Origin: Rhodocyclaceae bacterium
GTDB lineage: Bacteria; Pseudomonadota; Gammaproteobacteria; Burkholderiales; Usitatibacteraceae
Direction of reading: 5' to 3'
Assembly: GCA_020247545.1 (NCBI GenBank)
Contig: JADCIX010000070.1
Location: 1 to 44,790 of the forward strand
DNA length: 44,790 nt
The position numbers were made by a program, and so were the translations under genes. Shown here piece by piece: positions 7,656 to 20,184 of this stretch (positions within the stretch are counted from its first letter, which is position 1; the number at the start of each line of letters is the position of its first letter). Below the pieces are notes generated by a model, which had not been told where the DNA came from, ran no database searches, and saw only the letters and a program-made list of their open reading frames with translations.

Positions 7656-7812
7656 ATCCGTACCGGTTAAGCCTGCGACGATGCGCACCGCCGTCAGGCA
7701 AGGGGGTTCAGGTTGTTCTTGTGCCGAATCCGTTGCCGGAATTCAGCCAAGCCCACGATTATGTCCGGAAATGTCAAGAAAATCAAACACTTCGTGGTTT
7801 TGTGCCGTTGGG

Positions 7813-9009
7813 CTACTTGAACGGCTTGGTGCCCGCAGCGGCACGACGGTAAAGGTGGTCTTCCAGGATCGGCAAGAGTTTCGCCGTCAACTTCGCCTGT
7901 CCCACACTATTGAGGTGGTAGAGATCGTGAAACGCGGTGCAGTCTATGCCGCCGTTCGTGCCGTTGCTGCTGTCGCCTACGTCAAAGAGTTTGGTGTAGT
8001 CATGTAATTCAATCACGCCCTCTTCCACCAAGGGATTGAGTACCGACAACGTCCATTCGTGAATCCCAATCGGCTGGATCGATTCGCGCGTGAGTTTGGG
8101 AACCGGCATCAACACCACCATGATGGGGCGCTTGAGCGGCAGATCGCGTAACTGCTGCTGGCGTAACGGTTTCAATTTGTTCAGGTGCGGCCAACTGGTC
8201 GGGTCCACCCAAGTCCGATAGTCGAGCTTTTGTTCAGCCTGTTTAGCGGCGCGGGGTGCATCGTTACGGCATTGGGTAATGACGTTAATGTCGTCCGGAT
8301 TGGGCGACTTGGTGTCGGCACAAGCCTGCACCGAAGCGAGTGACACACGACAGATGTTGCGCGAGATGGCAAACGGGTCAAAGATGATCTTGTCGTTGAG
8401 CGCATATTGGCGCGTCCAGCGGATATCACGCACGCGTTGCACCGGTGACTCGATCAAATCACGAATATCCGCACGGTATTGAAACAGCGCGGAGTACACG
8501 CCATAGGTGCGGATGTTCTCTTTATTGAACTCGACCGAATTCAACATCCACTTTGAATTCCAACGTCGTGCCAGCGGCGCTGCAATCGCCAGTTCATATT
8601 CACCGTTACCGGCAAATCGGAAGTTGTTCACGTTGGTGGCAATCACCGCATTTTGCAAACGCGGCGATTGCTCTTTGACCCAGCGGATCATGAAATCGGT
8701 ACTCATCCAATGCATACCACCGGTGCCGACGTGTACGTGAGTAAAACCATACTTTTTGGCCGTCCCGGCGATCTCTTGATGATCGAGGCCGGAGCCGACA
8801 ATGGAGTCACCGATGGTCAAAAAATCGACCTTGTCCGAGCCCAATGACTCAACCGCCTTCTTGATCATCACCACTGTCCCGGCATGACTACCGGGCTTGG
8901 CGAGTTTGTCCCACACGCCGTAGCGAAACGCGAATTCGCAGGCCGCTAACATCATGACGATGATGGCAAGACGCAATCCGATCTTCTTGGCGAGTGCAAG
9001 GCGATCCAT
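7813..9009 (-). CDS. SGNH/AlgJ-AlgX-like protein, partner of an MBOAT acyltransferase
   Basis: A 398-residue protein with an N-terminal membrane anchor or uncleaved signal (about residues 12-28, LRLAIIVMMLAACEFAF). A GDS-type motif (TIGDSIVGSG) follows at about residue 66, and a late D-x-x-H (HDLYHLNSVGQ) could complete a Ser-Asp-His set, as in SGNH esterases and the AlgJ/AlgX/PatB group. Such proteins work in the periplasm, passing or attaching acetyl groups delivered through an MBOAT channel protein. The MBOAT gene lies upstream with a 3-bp gap, which supports a paired O-acylation machine. The acceptor is unknown, as no polysaccharide or peptidoglycan genes are adjacent. Confidence 0.75.
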   Translation of the reverse strand: MDRLALAKKIGLRLAIIVMMLAACEFAFRYGVWDKLAKPGSHAGTVVMIKKAVESLGSDKVDFLTIGDSIVGSGLDHQEIAGTAKKYGFTHVHVGTGGMHWMSTDFMIRWVKEQSPRLQNAVIATNVNNFRFAGNGEYELAIAAPLARRWNSKWMLNSVEFNKENIRTYGVYSALFQYRADIRDLIESPVQRVRDIRWTRQYALNDKIIFDPFAISRNICRVSLASVQACADTKSPNPDDINVITQCRNDAPRAAKQAEQKLDYRTWVDPTSWPHLNKLKPLRQQQLRDLPLKRPIMVVLMPVPKLTRESIQPIGIHEWTLSVLNPLVEEGVIELHDYTKLFDVGDSSNGTNGGIDCTAFHDLYHLNSVGQAKLTAKLLPILEDHLYRRAAAGTKPFK

Positions 9010-9012
9010 GGT

Positions 9013-10416
9013 CTAGAACTGGAAGTAGATAAACGGTGCGGATTTTGCCGGCGTCAGCCAAACCAGCAACAGAATCATCACGGTGACAAATCCCGCGAAG
9101 ACAAAGGCATTTGCATTGGCGAGACGATCCTTAATGGCCCAGCGCGACATCACACCGTGCGCGATAAACAACAAAGTCAGTCCGGCGGCGAGGGAGCCGT
9201 GTGAGAGTGCGGTTGGACGCTCCGCAAAAATCCCCGCAATGTTTTTGATGATGGTGATGCTGGTCGAAAATTCGGTCGCACGGAAGAATATCCACGCAAA
9301 ACAAACCAGATGGAAGACGATAAAGATGCGTAGCGGTTTGGCAAACACGTTGGTGCTGCGCCACCATGCCATCCTCACCAGCAACATGCGTTCAATCGCC
9401 AGATATGCGCCGTGTAACGCGCCCCAGATGACAAAGTTCCAGCTGGCACCGTGCCACAAACCGCCTAGCACCATCGTAGTCATGAGGTTGGCCATGGTGC
9501 GTGAAAGACCATGGCGATTGCCGCCAAGCGAAATGTAAAGGTAATCGCGTAACCAACGCGACAACGTCATGTGCCAACGACGCCAGAACTCTTGAAACGA
9601 CGACGCCATGTAGGGGTAGTCAAAGTTCTTTGGAAACTTAAAGCCGAACAACAACGCCATGCCGATGGCGATATCGGTGTAACCCGAAAAATCAAAGTAG
9701 ATCTGGAAGGCAAACGCATAAACGGCGAGAAGAGATTGCCAAGCCCCGGCGCTCGCCGGCGCGTTGAACACGGCATCAACACTCGGTGCGAGGTTATCCG
9801 CCAACACTACTTTCTTGACGTACCCGGCGGCAATGAGCACCAGTCCGTATTGAAGATCACGCCAAACAATCGGGTTCGGCTTATCCAGCTGCCCGAAAAA
9901 CTCCGAGGCACGCACAATCGGCCCGGCTAGCAACTGCGGGAAAAACGTGGTGAAGGTGGCGTAGTCGAGGATCGACGTACGCGGCTTGAGGTGGCCGCGA
10001 TACACGTCGATGGTGTAGCTCATGTTCTGAAAGGTGTAGAACGAAATCCCGACCGGCAACACAATGTCCAGCGGTGTGATCGCAAAGGCGGCGCCCGCCG
10101 CGTTGGCAACGCCGTTGATCGATTGGATGGCGAAGTTGGTGTACTTAAACACCGCCAACACGCCGAGGTTGGCGACAATTGAGAGCGCCAGTAGTCGGCC
10201 GGGCCGCATCACCCGCCCGAGGCGCTGTGCAAGCGTGAAATCCACACCTGCGGTGACAAAAATCAGGCCTAAATAGAGATAACTCCACTGACCGTAGAAA
10301 TAACAGCTGGCACCAATGATGAAGAGTTTCCAAGCGGTGCCATAACGCGGCAGCCACATCGCCACCGACAGTACCACCAGAAGAAAGGCAACGAAGTGCC
10401 AAGAATTAAAAAGCAT
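9013..10416 (-). CDS. MBOAT-family O-acyltransferase (AlgI-like)
   Basis: A 467-residue polytopic membrane protein, about ten or more segments, of the AlgI/DltB MBOAT family. It carries the PVGISFYTFQNMSYTIDVYRG segment in part, the FFPQLLAGPIVR motif, a RRWHMTLSRWLRDYLYI loop and the catalytic-histidine motif GLWHGASWNFVIWG. These proteins move acyl groups across the inner membrane for O-acetylation of alginate, cellulose, peptidoglycan or other glycans. It is followed after 3 bp by a GDS-motif protein, the classic partner arrangement. The substrate cannot be read from the neighbourhood. Confidence 0.93.
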   Translation of the reverse strand: MLFNSWHFVAFLLVVLSVAMWLPRYGTAWKLFIIGASCYFYGQWSYLYLGLIFVTAGVDFTLAQRLGRVMRPGRLLALSIVANLGVLAVFKYTNFAIQSINGVANAAGAAFAITPLDIVLPVGISFYTFQNMSYTIDVYRGHLKPRTSILDYATFTTFFPQLLAGPIVRASEFFGQLDKPNPIVWRDLQYGLVLIAAGYVKKVVLADNLAPSVDAVFNAPASAGAWQSLLAVYAFAFQIYFDFSGYTDIAIGMALLFGFKFPKNFDYPYMASSFQEFWRRWHMTLSRWLRDYLYISLGGNRHGLSRTMANLMTTMVLGGLWHGASWNFVIWGALHGAYLAIERMLLVRMAWWRSTNVFAKPLRIFIVFHLVCFAWIFFRATEFSTSITIIKNIAGIFAERPTALSHGSLAAGLTLLFIAHGVMSRWAIKDRLANANAFVFAGFVTVMILLLVWLTPAKSAPFIYFQF

Positions 10417-10469
10417 GCGCGCATTTTACGGGACGATCCCAGCCAAGCTGTGTTCCGACCATCAAACAA

Positions 10470-10499
10470 AAAAGGGCCTGCTGGTTGGCAGGCCCTTTT
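10470..10499 (-). terminator. rho-independent terminator of the M16 peptidase gene
   Basis: The hairpin arms GGGCCTGC/GCAGGCCC (10474-10481, 10488-10495) are extended by AAAA/TTTT around a 6-base loop. On the minus strand it is followed by a further T-rich run. It begins 20 bp after the stop of the peptidase gene and separates it from the MBOAT gene. Confidence 0.85.
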
Positions 10500-10518
10500 G
10501 GATTGTTTCGACAGGGTG

Positions 10519-13371
<2,853 letters not shown>

Positions 13372-13573
13372 GGACGATCCTTCAGAAAAAAAGTACGGTG
13401 ATTTTAGACTTACGTCGGGGGGCGATCGACACGGTTTGCGACCAACCTCCAACAACGCGCGATGAAATGCAGATTGGCTGTCTGCAAACTGCAAAAACTC
13501 GCCATTCTGCGGGCATCTTCAGGCATTTTTGTCCGAAACTGCCCGCCTATCGGCGTGTTTGGCATGCCGACGA

Positions 13574-14350
13574 TTATCTTGGCGGCGCGATCTTGGCGGG
13601 CGTAGACATCGCGAGTCGTTGCCGCCGCGCTTCGAACAGACAGACTCCCGAGGCAACAGACACGTTCAGGCTTTCCACGGAACCAAGCATCGGAATCGAC
13701 ACGATCTGATCACAGGTCTCACGTGTGAGTCGACGCAATCCTTCGCCCTCAGCCCCAAGCACCCACGTGAGCGGGCCGGCAAGTTTGGATTCGTAAAGCG
13801 TGTGTTCACCGACTTCGTCTGCACCGACCACCCAGATGTTGCGATCCTTAAGTTCACGCAGCGTTCGGGCAAGATTGGTCACAACGATGTATGGCATGTT
13901 CTCGCCCGCGCCACTGGCCACTTTCATCACCGTCGCATTGAGTCCAACCGAGCGGTCTTTCGGTGCAATGACAGCGTGTGCGCCGGCAGCGTCCGCCACA
14001 CGCAAACACGCACCGAGATTGTGCGGGTCGGTCACGCCATCCAACACCAACAACAGTGGCGGGCCTTCAACTGTCTCCAGCACGTCATCCACAAACTGCG
14101 GCAATTGGAACGGCCGCGCCATCGCCACCACCCCCTGGTGGCGGGCGTTGCCCGTCATGCCGTCGAGGCGCTTGTTGTCCACCGCCAACACCCGGACGTT
14201 TTTGTCTTTGGCGATCGCGAGCAATCGATCGAGCCTGGCATCACTGCGCTCTTCACGCGTGGCACTGACAAACAATTCTTCCACCGTATCGGCACGCGCC
14301 TTCAGACGCGATGCCACCGCGTGAAAGCCAAACAGGACTTGGGGTTTCAT
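13574..14350 (-). CDS. rlmB: 23S rRNA (guanosine-2'-O-)-methyltransferase RlmB
   Basis: A 258-residue SPOUT methyltransferase that modifies G2251 in the peptidyl-transferase P loop. It has the N-terminal L30e-like RNA-binding domain ([14 protein letters not shown] start) and the C-terminal knotted domain with the motif [21 protein letters not shown], cut here to its core [10 protein letters not shown], and [18 protein letters not shown], then [15 protein letters not shown]. Its ATG shares four bases (ATGA) with the rnr stop, so the two are translationally coupled; rnr-rlmB is a common pair. Confidence 0.96.
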   Translation of the reverse strand: MKPQVLFGFHAVASRLKARADTVEELFVSATREERSDARLDRLLAIAKDKNVRVLAVDNKRLDGMTGNARHQGVVAMARPFQLPQFVDDVLETVEGPPLLLVLDGVTDPHNLGACLRVADAAGAHAVIAPKDRSVGLNATVMKVASGAGENMPYIVVTNLARTLRELKDRNIWVVGADEVGEHTLYESKLAGPLTWVLGAEGEGLRRLTRETCDQIVSIPMLGSVESLNVSVASGVCLFEARRQRLAMSTPAKIAPPR

Positions 14351-17070
14351 GATTTTTTATTCTTATTTGACGTCGTGAAGGATTGTCTTGATCTGCCCGA
14401 TTTCCCTTTTGCGGCCTTTGCACCTTTGGCTGCGGGCTTTGGTTGCGGCGTGCCCGCTTTGGCGGAAGACGCCGCAGCGTCCGGCTTCGGCAGTTTTTTT
14501 GGCGACAATTTGCCGTAACGACTAGGCTGGTTAGCTCCGTCCAAACCAGCGAGCGGAGTGGTCGGCGGGTTTGCGCTCGAAACCGTCATCACGATTTTTT
14601 TGCTGGAACCGGTACTGGGAGTAGCGGGAGATTTTGGCTCGGGTGGTTGCGAGGAAACCGGCGCATTTAGATTTACGCGCCCCGCTTGTAGTTTCTGTAA
14701 CGCCGGCGCGACTTTCGGTGAAGTTGGTGCCGCGCCCGGTTTGTAATCTGGCGCTTCCATCGCCGCAATTTCGGCGCGCGAACGAATACGCTCCGCCGCC
14801 AGGGTGAAATCAATCTTCGACGTTTCGATATCGACGCGGACAACTTTGATGGTCACGCGGTCTGCCAACTGGTATTTCTTTCGGGTCCGTTCGCCGACAA
14901 TCTGATGCCGGTCTTTGTCGTACTTGAAATAGTCTTGGCCGAGGTCTGAGATGTGCACCAAGCCTTCGACATACACATCATCGAGTGCCACAAAAATACC
15001 AAAACTTGTGACTGAAGAAATGGTGCCGACAAAGGTCTCGCCGAGGCGATCTTTCATGTAGTAACACTTAAGCCACGCCACCACGTCACGCGTGGCATCG
15101 TCGGCACGGCGCTCGGTCATCGAGCATTGCTGGCCCAGCGCGTCCCACGACTCTTTTGGTTCGTAGACGTCGTTGTGCAAAATCGCCTTGATCGCGCGGT
15201 GGGTCAACAAATCCGGATAACGGCGGATCGGCGAGGTGAAGTGCGTATATGCCTCATATGACAAACCAAAATGTCCGACATTCTCTGGCGAGTAGACCGC
15301 TTGGCGCAGCGAGCGCAGCAGAACGGTATTGAGCAAGGACTCGTCCGGGCGTCCTTTAATCTTGACAATCAAGGCAGCATAGTCCGATGGGCTCGGGTCT
15401 TTGCCGCCGCCCAGCGAAAGACCAAAGTCTTTCAGCATGCCGCGCACTTGTGCGAGTTTCTCTTCGTTCGGCCCTTCATGCACGCGGTACAACGCTGGGT
15501 GTTCGTGTTCGAGCAGGAAATTTGCCGTCGAGACGTTTGCCGCCAACATACACTCTTCAATCAGCCGGTGTGCATCGTTGCGCTTCGATGGCACGATTTC
15601 GGAAATCTTGCCGTCTTCGGTGAAGCGCATTTCGGTTTCCGACGATTCAAAATCAATCGCGCCGCGTTTGTGCCGCGCGGCGAGCAACACCTGAAACACT
15701 TCATCGAGATGACGAATGTGCGGCAGCAATTTTTCATCAACACCGTGGTCTGGTTGGTTCTCATACAGATACTTGGCGACCTTGGTGTAGGTCAGGCGCT
15801 GCTGCGAGTGAAATACGGCTTCAAAAAAATCGTAACGCTTCACTTCACCCTGCGCCGAGATTTGCATCTCACACACCAGCGCCAGCCGATCCACGTGCGG
15901 ATTGAGCGAACACATCTCGTTGGACAGCGCCTCGGGCAACATTGGAATCACACGTCGTGGGAAATACACCGAGTTACCGCGCAGCCGCGCCTCACGATCG
16001 AGTGCATCACCCTGCTTTACGTAATGCGAAACGTCGGCAATGGCAACGTATAGCTTGAATCCCTTGCCTTGATGTTCCGCATACACCGCATCATCAAAAT
16101 CTCTTGCCGTTTCACCATCGATGGTCACAAATGGCAATGCGCGCAGATCTTGTCTACCCTCGCACTCCTTGGCACTAACTTTTTTCGGCAGCTTCTTTTC
16201 GAGTGCCAAAATTTCGTCCGACCATTCGTACGGCAGATCATGTTTACGCAGCGCGATCTCGATTTCCATGCCGGGGTCGGCATAGTTACCCAACACCTCA
16301 ATGACTCGCGCAACCGGTTCCGAATTCTTAGAGGGCTGCGCCACCAGCTCGACCATGACGACCTGGCCGGGTTTGGCCTTCATGTCATAGCCAGGTTCGA
16401 CCAGGATGTCCTGACTGATGCGTTTATTTTCAGCAACCACAAACAGTACGCCGTGTTCTTCAAACAGGCGTCCGACGACACGAGTATTTTTGTGTTCCAG
16501 AATCTCAATGATCGACGCTTCACGCCGTCCGCGGCGATCAACACCAATCTCACGCACCAGCACACGATCGCCGTCGAGCACCTTTTGCATTTGCTTCGGC
16601 CCCAGGAACAAATCTTCCGATTTGTCGTCCGGCACCAAGAAACCAAAACCGTCTGGATGTCCCTGTACGCGCCCGGCGATCAGGTCCATCTTTTCCGAGA
16701 GGCCGATCGCACCTCGGCGGTTCTTCATCACCTGCCCGTCGCGCTCCATGGCGTTCAGGCGGCGGGTAAACCCATCAATTTCGGCTTCGCTGATCTCCAA
16801 AGCTGCGGCGATTTCGTCTTCCATCATCGGCACACCGGCTTGGGTGAGCACGTCCATGATCAGCTCCCGGGATGGGATCGGGTTCTCGTACTTCTCCGCT
16901 TCGCGCGAGGCGTGCGGATCGGTTGATCGTTTGTAAGACGCACCGGGAACAGGTGCAAATGCAAGCTCCTCGGCGGAGGTTTTTTTGGTTCGTACCGGTT
17001 GCTTCGCAATCACCGCGTGGGCGTTGCGCTTTTGTTGGGCTTTGGTTGTTTTTGGCTTTTTATTGGACAA
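14347..17070 (-). CDS. rnr: ribonuclease R
   Basis: A 907-residue 3'-5' exoribonuclease for structured RNA, longer than the about 813 of E. coli because of basic low-complexity ends. Domains in order: a winged-helix segment (about 65-125), two cold-shock domains, the RNB catalytic domain with the acidic cluster [15 protein letters not shown] and the [11 protein letters not shown] segment, an S1 domain near residue 720, and a Lys/Ala/Pro/Ser-rich tail ending in NKNKKS. The start appears to be TTG at 17070 (SNKKPKTTK) with a poor ribosome site. The tail probably binds RNA or the ribosome. Confidence 0.96.
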   Translation of the reverse strand: MSNKKPKTTKAQQKRNAHAVIAKQPVRTKKTSAEELAFAPVPGASYKRSTDPHASREAEKYENPIPSRELIMDVLTQAGVPMMEDEIAAALEISEAEIDGFTRRLNAMERDGQVMKNRRGAIGLSEKMDLIAGRVQGHPDGFGFLVPDDKSEDLFLGPKQMQKVLDGDRVLVREIGVDRRGRREASIIEILEHKNTRVVGRLFEEHGVLFVVAENKRISQDILVEPGYDMKAKPGQVVMVELVAQPSKNSEPVARVIEVLGNYADPGMEIEIALRKHDLPYEWSDEILALEKKLPKKVSAKECEGRQDLRALPFVTIDGETARDFDDAVYAEHQGKGFKLYVAIADVSHYVKQGDALDREARLRGNSVYFPRRVIPMLPEALSNEMCSLNPHVDRLALVCEMQISAQGEVKRYDFFEAVFHSQQRLTYTKVAKYLYENQPDHGVDEKLLPHIRHLDEVFQVLLAARHKRGAIDFESSETEMRFTEDGKISEIVPSKRNDAHRLIEECMLAANVSTANFLLEHEHPALYRVHEGPNEEKLAQVRGMLKDFGLSLGGGKDPSPSDYAALIVKIKGRPDESLLNTVLLRSLRQAVYSPENVGHFGLSYEAYTHFTSPIRRYPDLLTHRAIKAILHNDVYEPKESWDALGQQCSMTERRADDATRDVVAWLKCYYMKDRLGETFVGTISSVTSFGIFVALDDVYVEGLVHISDLGQDYFKYDKDRHQIVGERTRKKYQLADRVTIKVVRVDIETSKIDFTLAAERIRSRAEIAAMEAPDYKPGAAPTSPKVAPALQKLQAGRVNLNAPVSSQPPEPKSPATPSTGSSKKIVMTVSSANPPTTPLAGLDGANQPSRYGKLSPKKLPKPDAAASSAKAGTPQPKPAAKGAKAAKGKSGRSRQSFTTSNKNKKS

Positions 17071-17198
17071 TTGATAGGCTTTTGGCTATTATTCGCCCTC
17101 ATTTTACGCGGATAGTCCCGTTAACACTTGGGTATTTCTGACGTTGAAAGAATGTTGTTCCGGTGGACGAGCCATACCTGATACGTTCACGAGTACAT

Positions 17199-17285
17199 GC
17201 CCGGGTGGCGGAATTGGTAGACGCACTAGGTTCAGGTCCTAGCGGTGGCAACACTGTGGGGGTTCGAGTCCCTTCCCGGGCACCA
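17199..17285 (+). tRNA. tRNA-Leu (anticodon CAG)
   Basis: An 87-base class II tRNA with an acceptor stem GCCCGGG/CCCGGGC, a D-arm starting TGGCGGAATTGG, and an anticodon arm CTAGG-TTCAGGT-CCTAG with anticodon CAG at 17233-17235. A long variable arm and a T-arm with TTCGAGT follow, and an encoded CCA is at 17283-17285. It reads CUG codons. No integrase gene or duplicated 3' end is visible beside it. Confidence 0.97.
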
Positions 17286-17590
17286 TTTAGGTGCATTTAC
17301 ACTAATTTCTTGTCTCACCGTAGCCCCACAAGCCCCGTTAAGTGCCTATCATTTGGCACAAAGAAGGCACAATAAGGGGTATAACGTGGCGAGATACATG
17401 ACCCGGGGAAAGACCACTACGGTACAAATCCGTATGTGTGCAATTGCGCTTCTGATTGACCCACCAGATGTATAAAGCGTTGATCCGCCCGGCACCGGAA
17501 GTTCAATTAACAATCAACGATTCGTTGAGTTCAGAGTGGATCAACCAGTAACGCAAACGATTCGAAAAGGTGGTTCAATACGAAGCGCCA
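17286..17590. other. intergenic region downstream of tRNA-Leu and earP
   Basis: A 305-bp gap without a convincing gene; short open frames here lack family resemblance and ribosome sites. It contains an 8-bp inverted repeat GTTGATCC/GGATCAAC (17479-17486, 17538-17545) enclosing a smaller hairpin CAACG-ATT-CGTTG (17515-17527). It may serve as a transcription end for earP or the tRNA, but no T-run follows. Confidence 0.45.
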
Positions 17591-18655
17591 TTAAAGACGC
17601 AACACCCAAGCGACCAGATTCGACGCCAGATCGGGCTTTTTCATCTGTGCGGTCGTCCAGCGGTGCGCGTGAGCCGCGATCTCTGGAAGATGCCTCAAAT
17701 AGTCCTCCCAGAGACAGGCGGGAGGCTCTGATGCAGCCGGGTTGGCCTGAATCCCATTCGCAAGGTGCCACAGCGCCCTTAAGCTGCGGGCGGCTGGCGC
17801 TGCAAGGCCGACGCAATAAATGTCCAAAAACGCTTCCAGCTTTGGCCAATGGGCGCGATCATCCTGCGGATAAATCTGCCAAACGAAGGGTTTACCCGTC
17901 CACATCGCCCGGATAAACGAGTCCTCTCCACGCACAAGCAAGAGGTCAAAGGAAGTCAGCAGCGCGTCAAATTCCCTCTGCGGGACAAACGCCGTCACGT
18001 CCAGCTTTGGTAATCGGATGGCGAGCAGCCGTTTGGCGAGAGCGCCTGTTGGAACACTCACCACCGCTACGCGAGTCGAATCCGCCAAGACTTTTGCCAC
18101 CGACGCGCTCGATGGCAAGTCATAGGCAAACAGCAGGACCTTCAAAGGCGCTTGCATCGGGATGGGCGGCGGAGGAGGTTGCACGACCCGCTCACGCAGC
18201 AGCCCTCCCGTTCCCGCCACAAACCCGGGGAAAAAAAACGTCTTCGTCATGCCTAGCTGCGGATGTTGCGAAGGCAGCAGGTGATGTTCACGCACCCAAT
18301 TCTCCGCACTCAGATATTCAAGATTTAGCCAAAGCGGCTTGGGGTGCTGCGCAGCAATGGCACCAACCACGCCCTGTGGCAGTTGACAGCCGAATCCCTC
18401 GATCACCACATCAACAAAGTCCCCTATCGGTGGACACTTCCAAGCAAAAACCTCTGTTTTGCCGCACCATTGCTGGGGTTTCTTATCGTTGATGGTTGGC
18501 TCTATGGCGTGAAATGCCGTCAGATCGTCCACCACAAGTCGGACGCGCCAGCCAAACTCGTCGCCCAACTGACGCGCCAGGCGCCACAATACGCCGATAT
18601 CGCCAAAGTTATCGACGACGCGGCAGTAAATGTCGCAGCGTTGTGCCACACGCAT
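17591..18655 (-). CDS. earP: EF-P arginine rhamnosyltransferase EarP
   Basis: A 354-residue inverting glycosyltransferase (GT-B, formerly DUF2331) that transfers rhamnose from dTDP-rhamnose to a conserved arginine of elongation factor P, enabling translation of polyproline stretches. Diagnostic residues are present: the N-terminal IYCRVVDNFGDIGVLWRLA motif with D15 and D19, and the C-terminal VRGEDSFIRAMWTGKPFVW motif with its catalytic-site glutamate, followed by WQIYPQDDRAHWPK (in part). The efp gene usually adjacent is not in this window. The leader just upstream is unusually G-rich. Confidence 0.95.
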   Translation of the reverse strand: MRVAQRCDIYCRVVDNFGDIGVLWRLARQLGDEFGWRVRLVVDDLTAFHAIEPTINDKKPQQWCGKTEVFAWKCPPIGDFVDVVIEGFGCQLPQGVVGAIAAQHPKPLWLNLEYLSAENWVREHHLLPSQHPQLGMTKTFFFPGFVAGTGGLLRERVVQPPPPPIPMQAPLKVLLFAYDLPSSASVAKVLADSTRVAVVSVPTGALAKRLLAIRLPKLDVTAFVPQREFDALLTSFDLLLVRGEDSFIRAMWTGKPFVWQIYPQDDRAHWPKLEAFLDIYCVGLAAPAARSLRALWHLANGIQANPAASEPPACLWEDYLRHLPEIAAHAHRWTTAQMKKPDLASNLVAWVLRL

Positions 18656-18705
18656 GGTGATGCCCCTACGTCCCTACGTCCCTACTTCCGTACTTCGCTT
18701 TACCC
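18656..18705 (-). promoter_or_regulatory. G-rich tandem-repeat leader of earP
   Basis: The 50 bp between nagZ and earP contains four degenerate 8-bp units (18666-18697, plus-strand CTACGTCC type). Read on the transcribed minus strand these give GGGACGTAGGGACGTAGGGG just before the ATG, with two more GGGG runs upstream. Five closely spaced G-runs in an mRNA leader could form a G-quadruplex or mask the start site. Confidence 0.4.
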
Positions 18706-19737
18706 CTAAGCCCCTACTGCTGCGGCAACAGTGGCTTTGGCTTGCAGGTAAGCCGGATCGCTCAGTGAGACGGCGCGCTTTGCGTGCATACGCGTGAGGT
18801 GCTCGGATCGGGTCGCGTCGGGCGACACCCCTTCTGCCACCAGCCCGGCCAACAATGCGCTGCAACGCTTCTGGTCGTTACACAGCAAGGCCATGTCGCA
18901 GCCAGCACCGAGTGCCGCCATCGCTCGCGCCACATCGCCACCGACCACCGAGGCCCCTTCCATCGTCAGATCATCAGAAAATATCACGCCGCGAAAACCG
19001 AGTTGATCGCGCAACACGTTCTTCAACCAGTGTGAAGAAAACCCCGCTGGCATTGCATCCACTTGCTCAAAAATAATGTGTGCTGGCATCACCGAATCAA
19101 ATTTATCGGCCAGCAATTTGAAGGGCACCATATCGTCGCCGGCGATGTCGTTGAAGCTGCGCGTGTCGCGTGGAATCTCGTGATGTGAATCTGCCTTGAC
19201 AAAGCCGTGACCGGGGAAATGTTTTGCACACGACGCCACACCAACCGCTGCCAACCCGGCGATAACCTCGCCCGCCAACGCCGCGACTGTTTCGGCATCT
19301 CGCCCAAATGATCGGTCACCAATGACGGTCGACCCCCCCCAATCAAGGTCAAGCACGGGCGCAAAAGAAAAATCCAGTCCGTGAGCAACCAGTTCGGTGC
19401 CGATGACAACTCCGACCGCGTGGGCAAGTTTTCTGGCTTCCGCCGGATTTGCTTTCCAGCGCTCACCCAACAAGCGCATCGGCGGTATCGTCGTGAAGCC
19501 TTCGCGAAAGCGCTGCACACGGCCGCCCTCGTGATCAACCACAATCATCAAATGCGGTGTGCGTAGTTCACGAATCGACGCCGCAAGCGCGGCGAGCTGC
19601 GCCGGATTGGCATAGTTACGGGCAAAGAAAATCACGCCTCCCATCAACGGGTGCATCAAGCGCTGCCGATCCGCCTCGGTTAACACCAGCCCTTCAACAT
19701 CGCCCATGATGGGCCCCAGCAACATCTGCGTTGTCAT
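18706..19737 (-). CDS. nagZ: beta-N-acetylhexosaminidase NagZ
   Basis: A 343-residue cytoplasmic GH3 enzyme that removes N-acetylglucosamine from anhydromuropeptides during cell-wall recycling. Family landmarks are GVIFFARNYANPAQL near the N-terminus, VDHEGGRVQRF, the catalytic loop motif AKHFPGHGFVKADSHHEIP (core KHFPGHG) carrying the Asp-His pair, and FSDDLTMEGA with the nucleophile aspartate. It is followed by earP and lies 3 bp after acpS on the same strand, in the pdxJ-acpS-nagZ order usual in betaproteobacteria. Confidence 0.97.
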   Translation of the reverse strand: MTTQMLLGPIMGDVEGLVLTEADRQRLMHPLMGGVIFFARNYANPAQLAALAASIRELRTPHLMIVVDHEGGRVQRFREGFTTIPPMRLLGERWKANPAEARKLAHAVGVVIGTELVAHGLDFSFAPVLDLDWGGSTVIGDRSFGRDAETVAALAGEVIAGLAAVGVASCAKHFPGHGFVKADSHHEIPRDTRSFNDIAGDDMVPFKLLADKFDSVMPAHIIFEQVDAMPAGFSSHWLKNVLRDQLGFRGVIFSDDLTMEGASVVGGDVARAMAALGAGCDMALLCNDQKRCSALLAGLVAEGVSPDATRSEHLTRMHAKRAVSLSDPAYLQAKATVAAAVGA

Positions 19738-19740
19738 AAC

Positions 19741-20166
19741 CTATTCATCTCCAATCGTTGTTCCTAAATCTAAAGACTCCAAGACGACGAACGCGATCGC
19801 ATGATCGTGTTCGTCGGAAATGGAAAGATGTGTGCGACTGACACCGGCCGCGTCAAGGTGGAGTTGCAGCGCAGGGCTCACCGCAATAAGCGGCTTGCCA
19901 TTGGTATCGTGTGTTACCCACACGTCGTGCCAGCCAACTGCCTCGCCGATTCCGGTGCCAAACGCTTTTGAAAACGACTCCTTCGCCGCAAAGCGTTTTG
20001 CCACAAAGCGTGTGGCGGAATGTGTATTGACCGAGCTATTGAGTTTTGTATACTCGGCCAATTCGGTGTCACTCAAAATCCGATGCAAGAACCGATCACC
20101 ATGTTTGAGTAATCCATCTTCAATACGTTTGATGGCAACAATATCAGTGCCGATTCCAAAAATCAT
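19741..20166 (-). CDS. acpS: holo-[acyl-carrier-protein] synthase
   Basis: A 141-residue 4'-phosphopantetheinyl transferase that activates ACP for fatty-acid synthesis. The N-terminus IFGIGTDIVAIKRIED carries the Mg-binding aspartate and the second motif is RFAAKESFSKAFGTGIG, both diagnostic of AcpS. The C-terminal THLSISDEHDHAIAFVV is also typical. It follows pdxJ by 18 bp and precedes nagZ by 3 bp. Confidence 0.96.
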   Translation of the reverse strand: MIFGIGTDIVAIKRIEDGLLKHGDRFLHRILSDTELAEYTKLNSSVNTHSATRFVAKRFAAKESFSKAFGTGIGEAVGWHDVWVTHDTNGKPLIAVSPALQLHLDAAGVSRTHLSISDEHDHAIAFVVLESLDLGTTIGDE

Positions 20167-20184
20167 GAAGCCATCCTTTTCTGC

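Noticed and set aside
13529-14518. 329-codon open frame on the plus strand
   Set aside because: Antisense to rlmB and the end of rnr, both firmly identified; the product is His/Arg-rich and resembles no family.
15271-16926. two long plus-strand open frames of 260 and 285 codons
   Set aside because: Both are complementary to rnr and reflect codon bias on the opposite strand.
17199-17590. prophage or genomic-island attachment site at tRNA-Leu
   Set aside because: No integrase gene, no repeated tRNA 3' end and the flanking genes are housekeeping.
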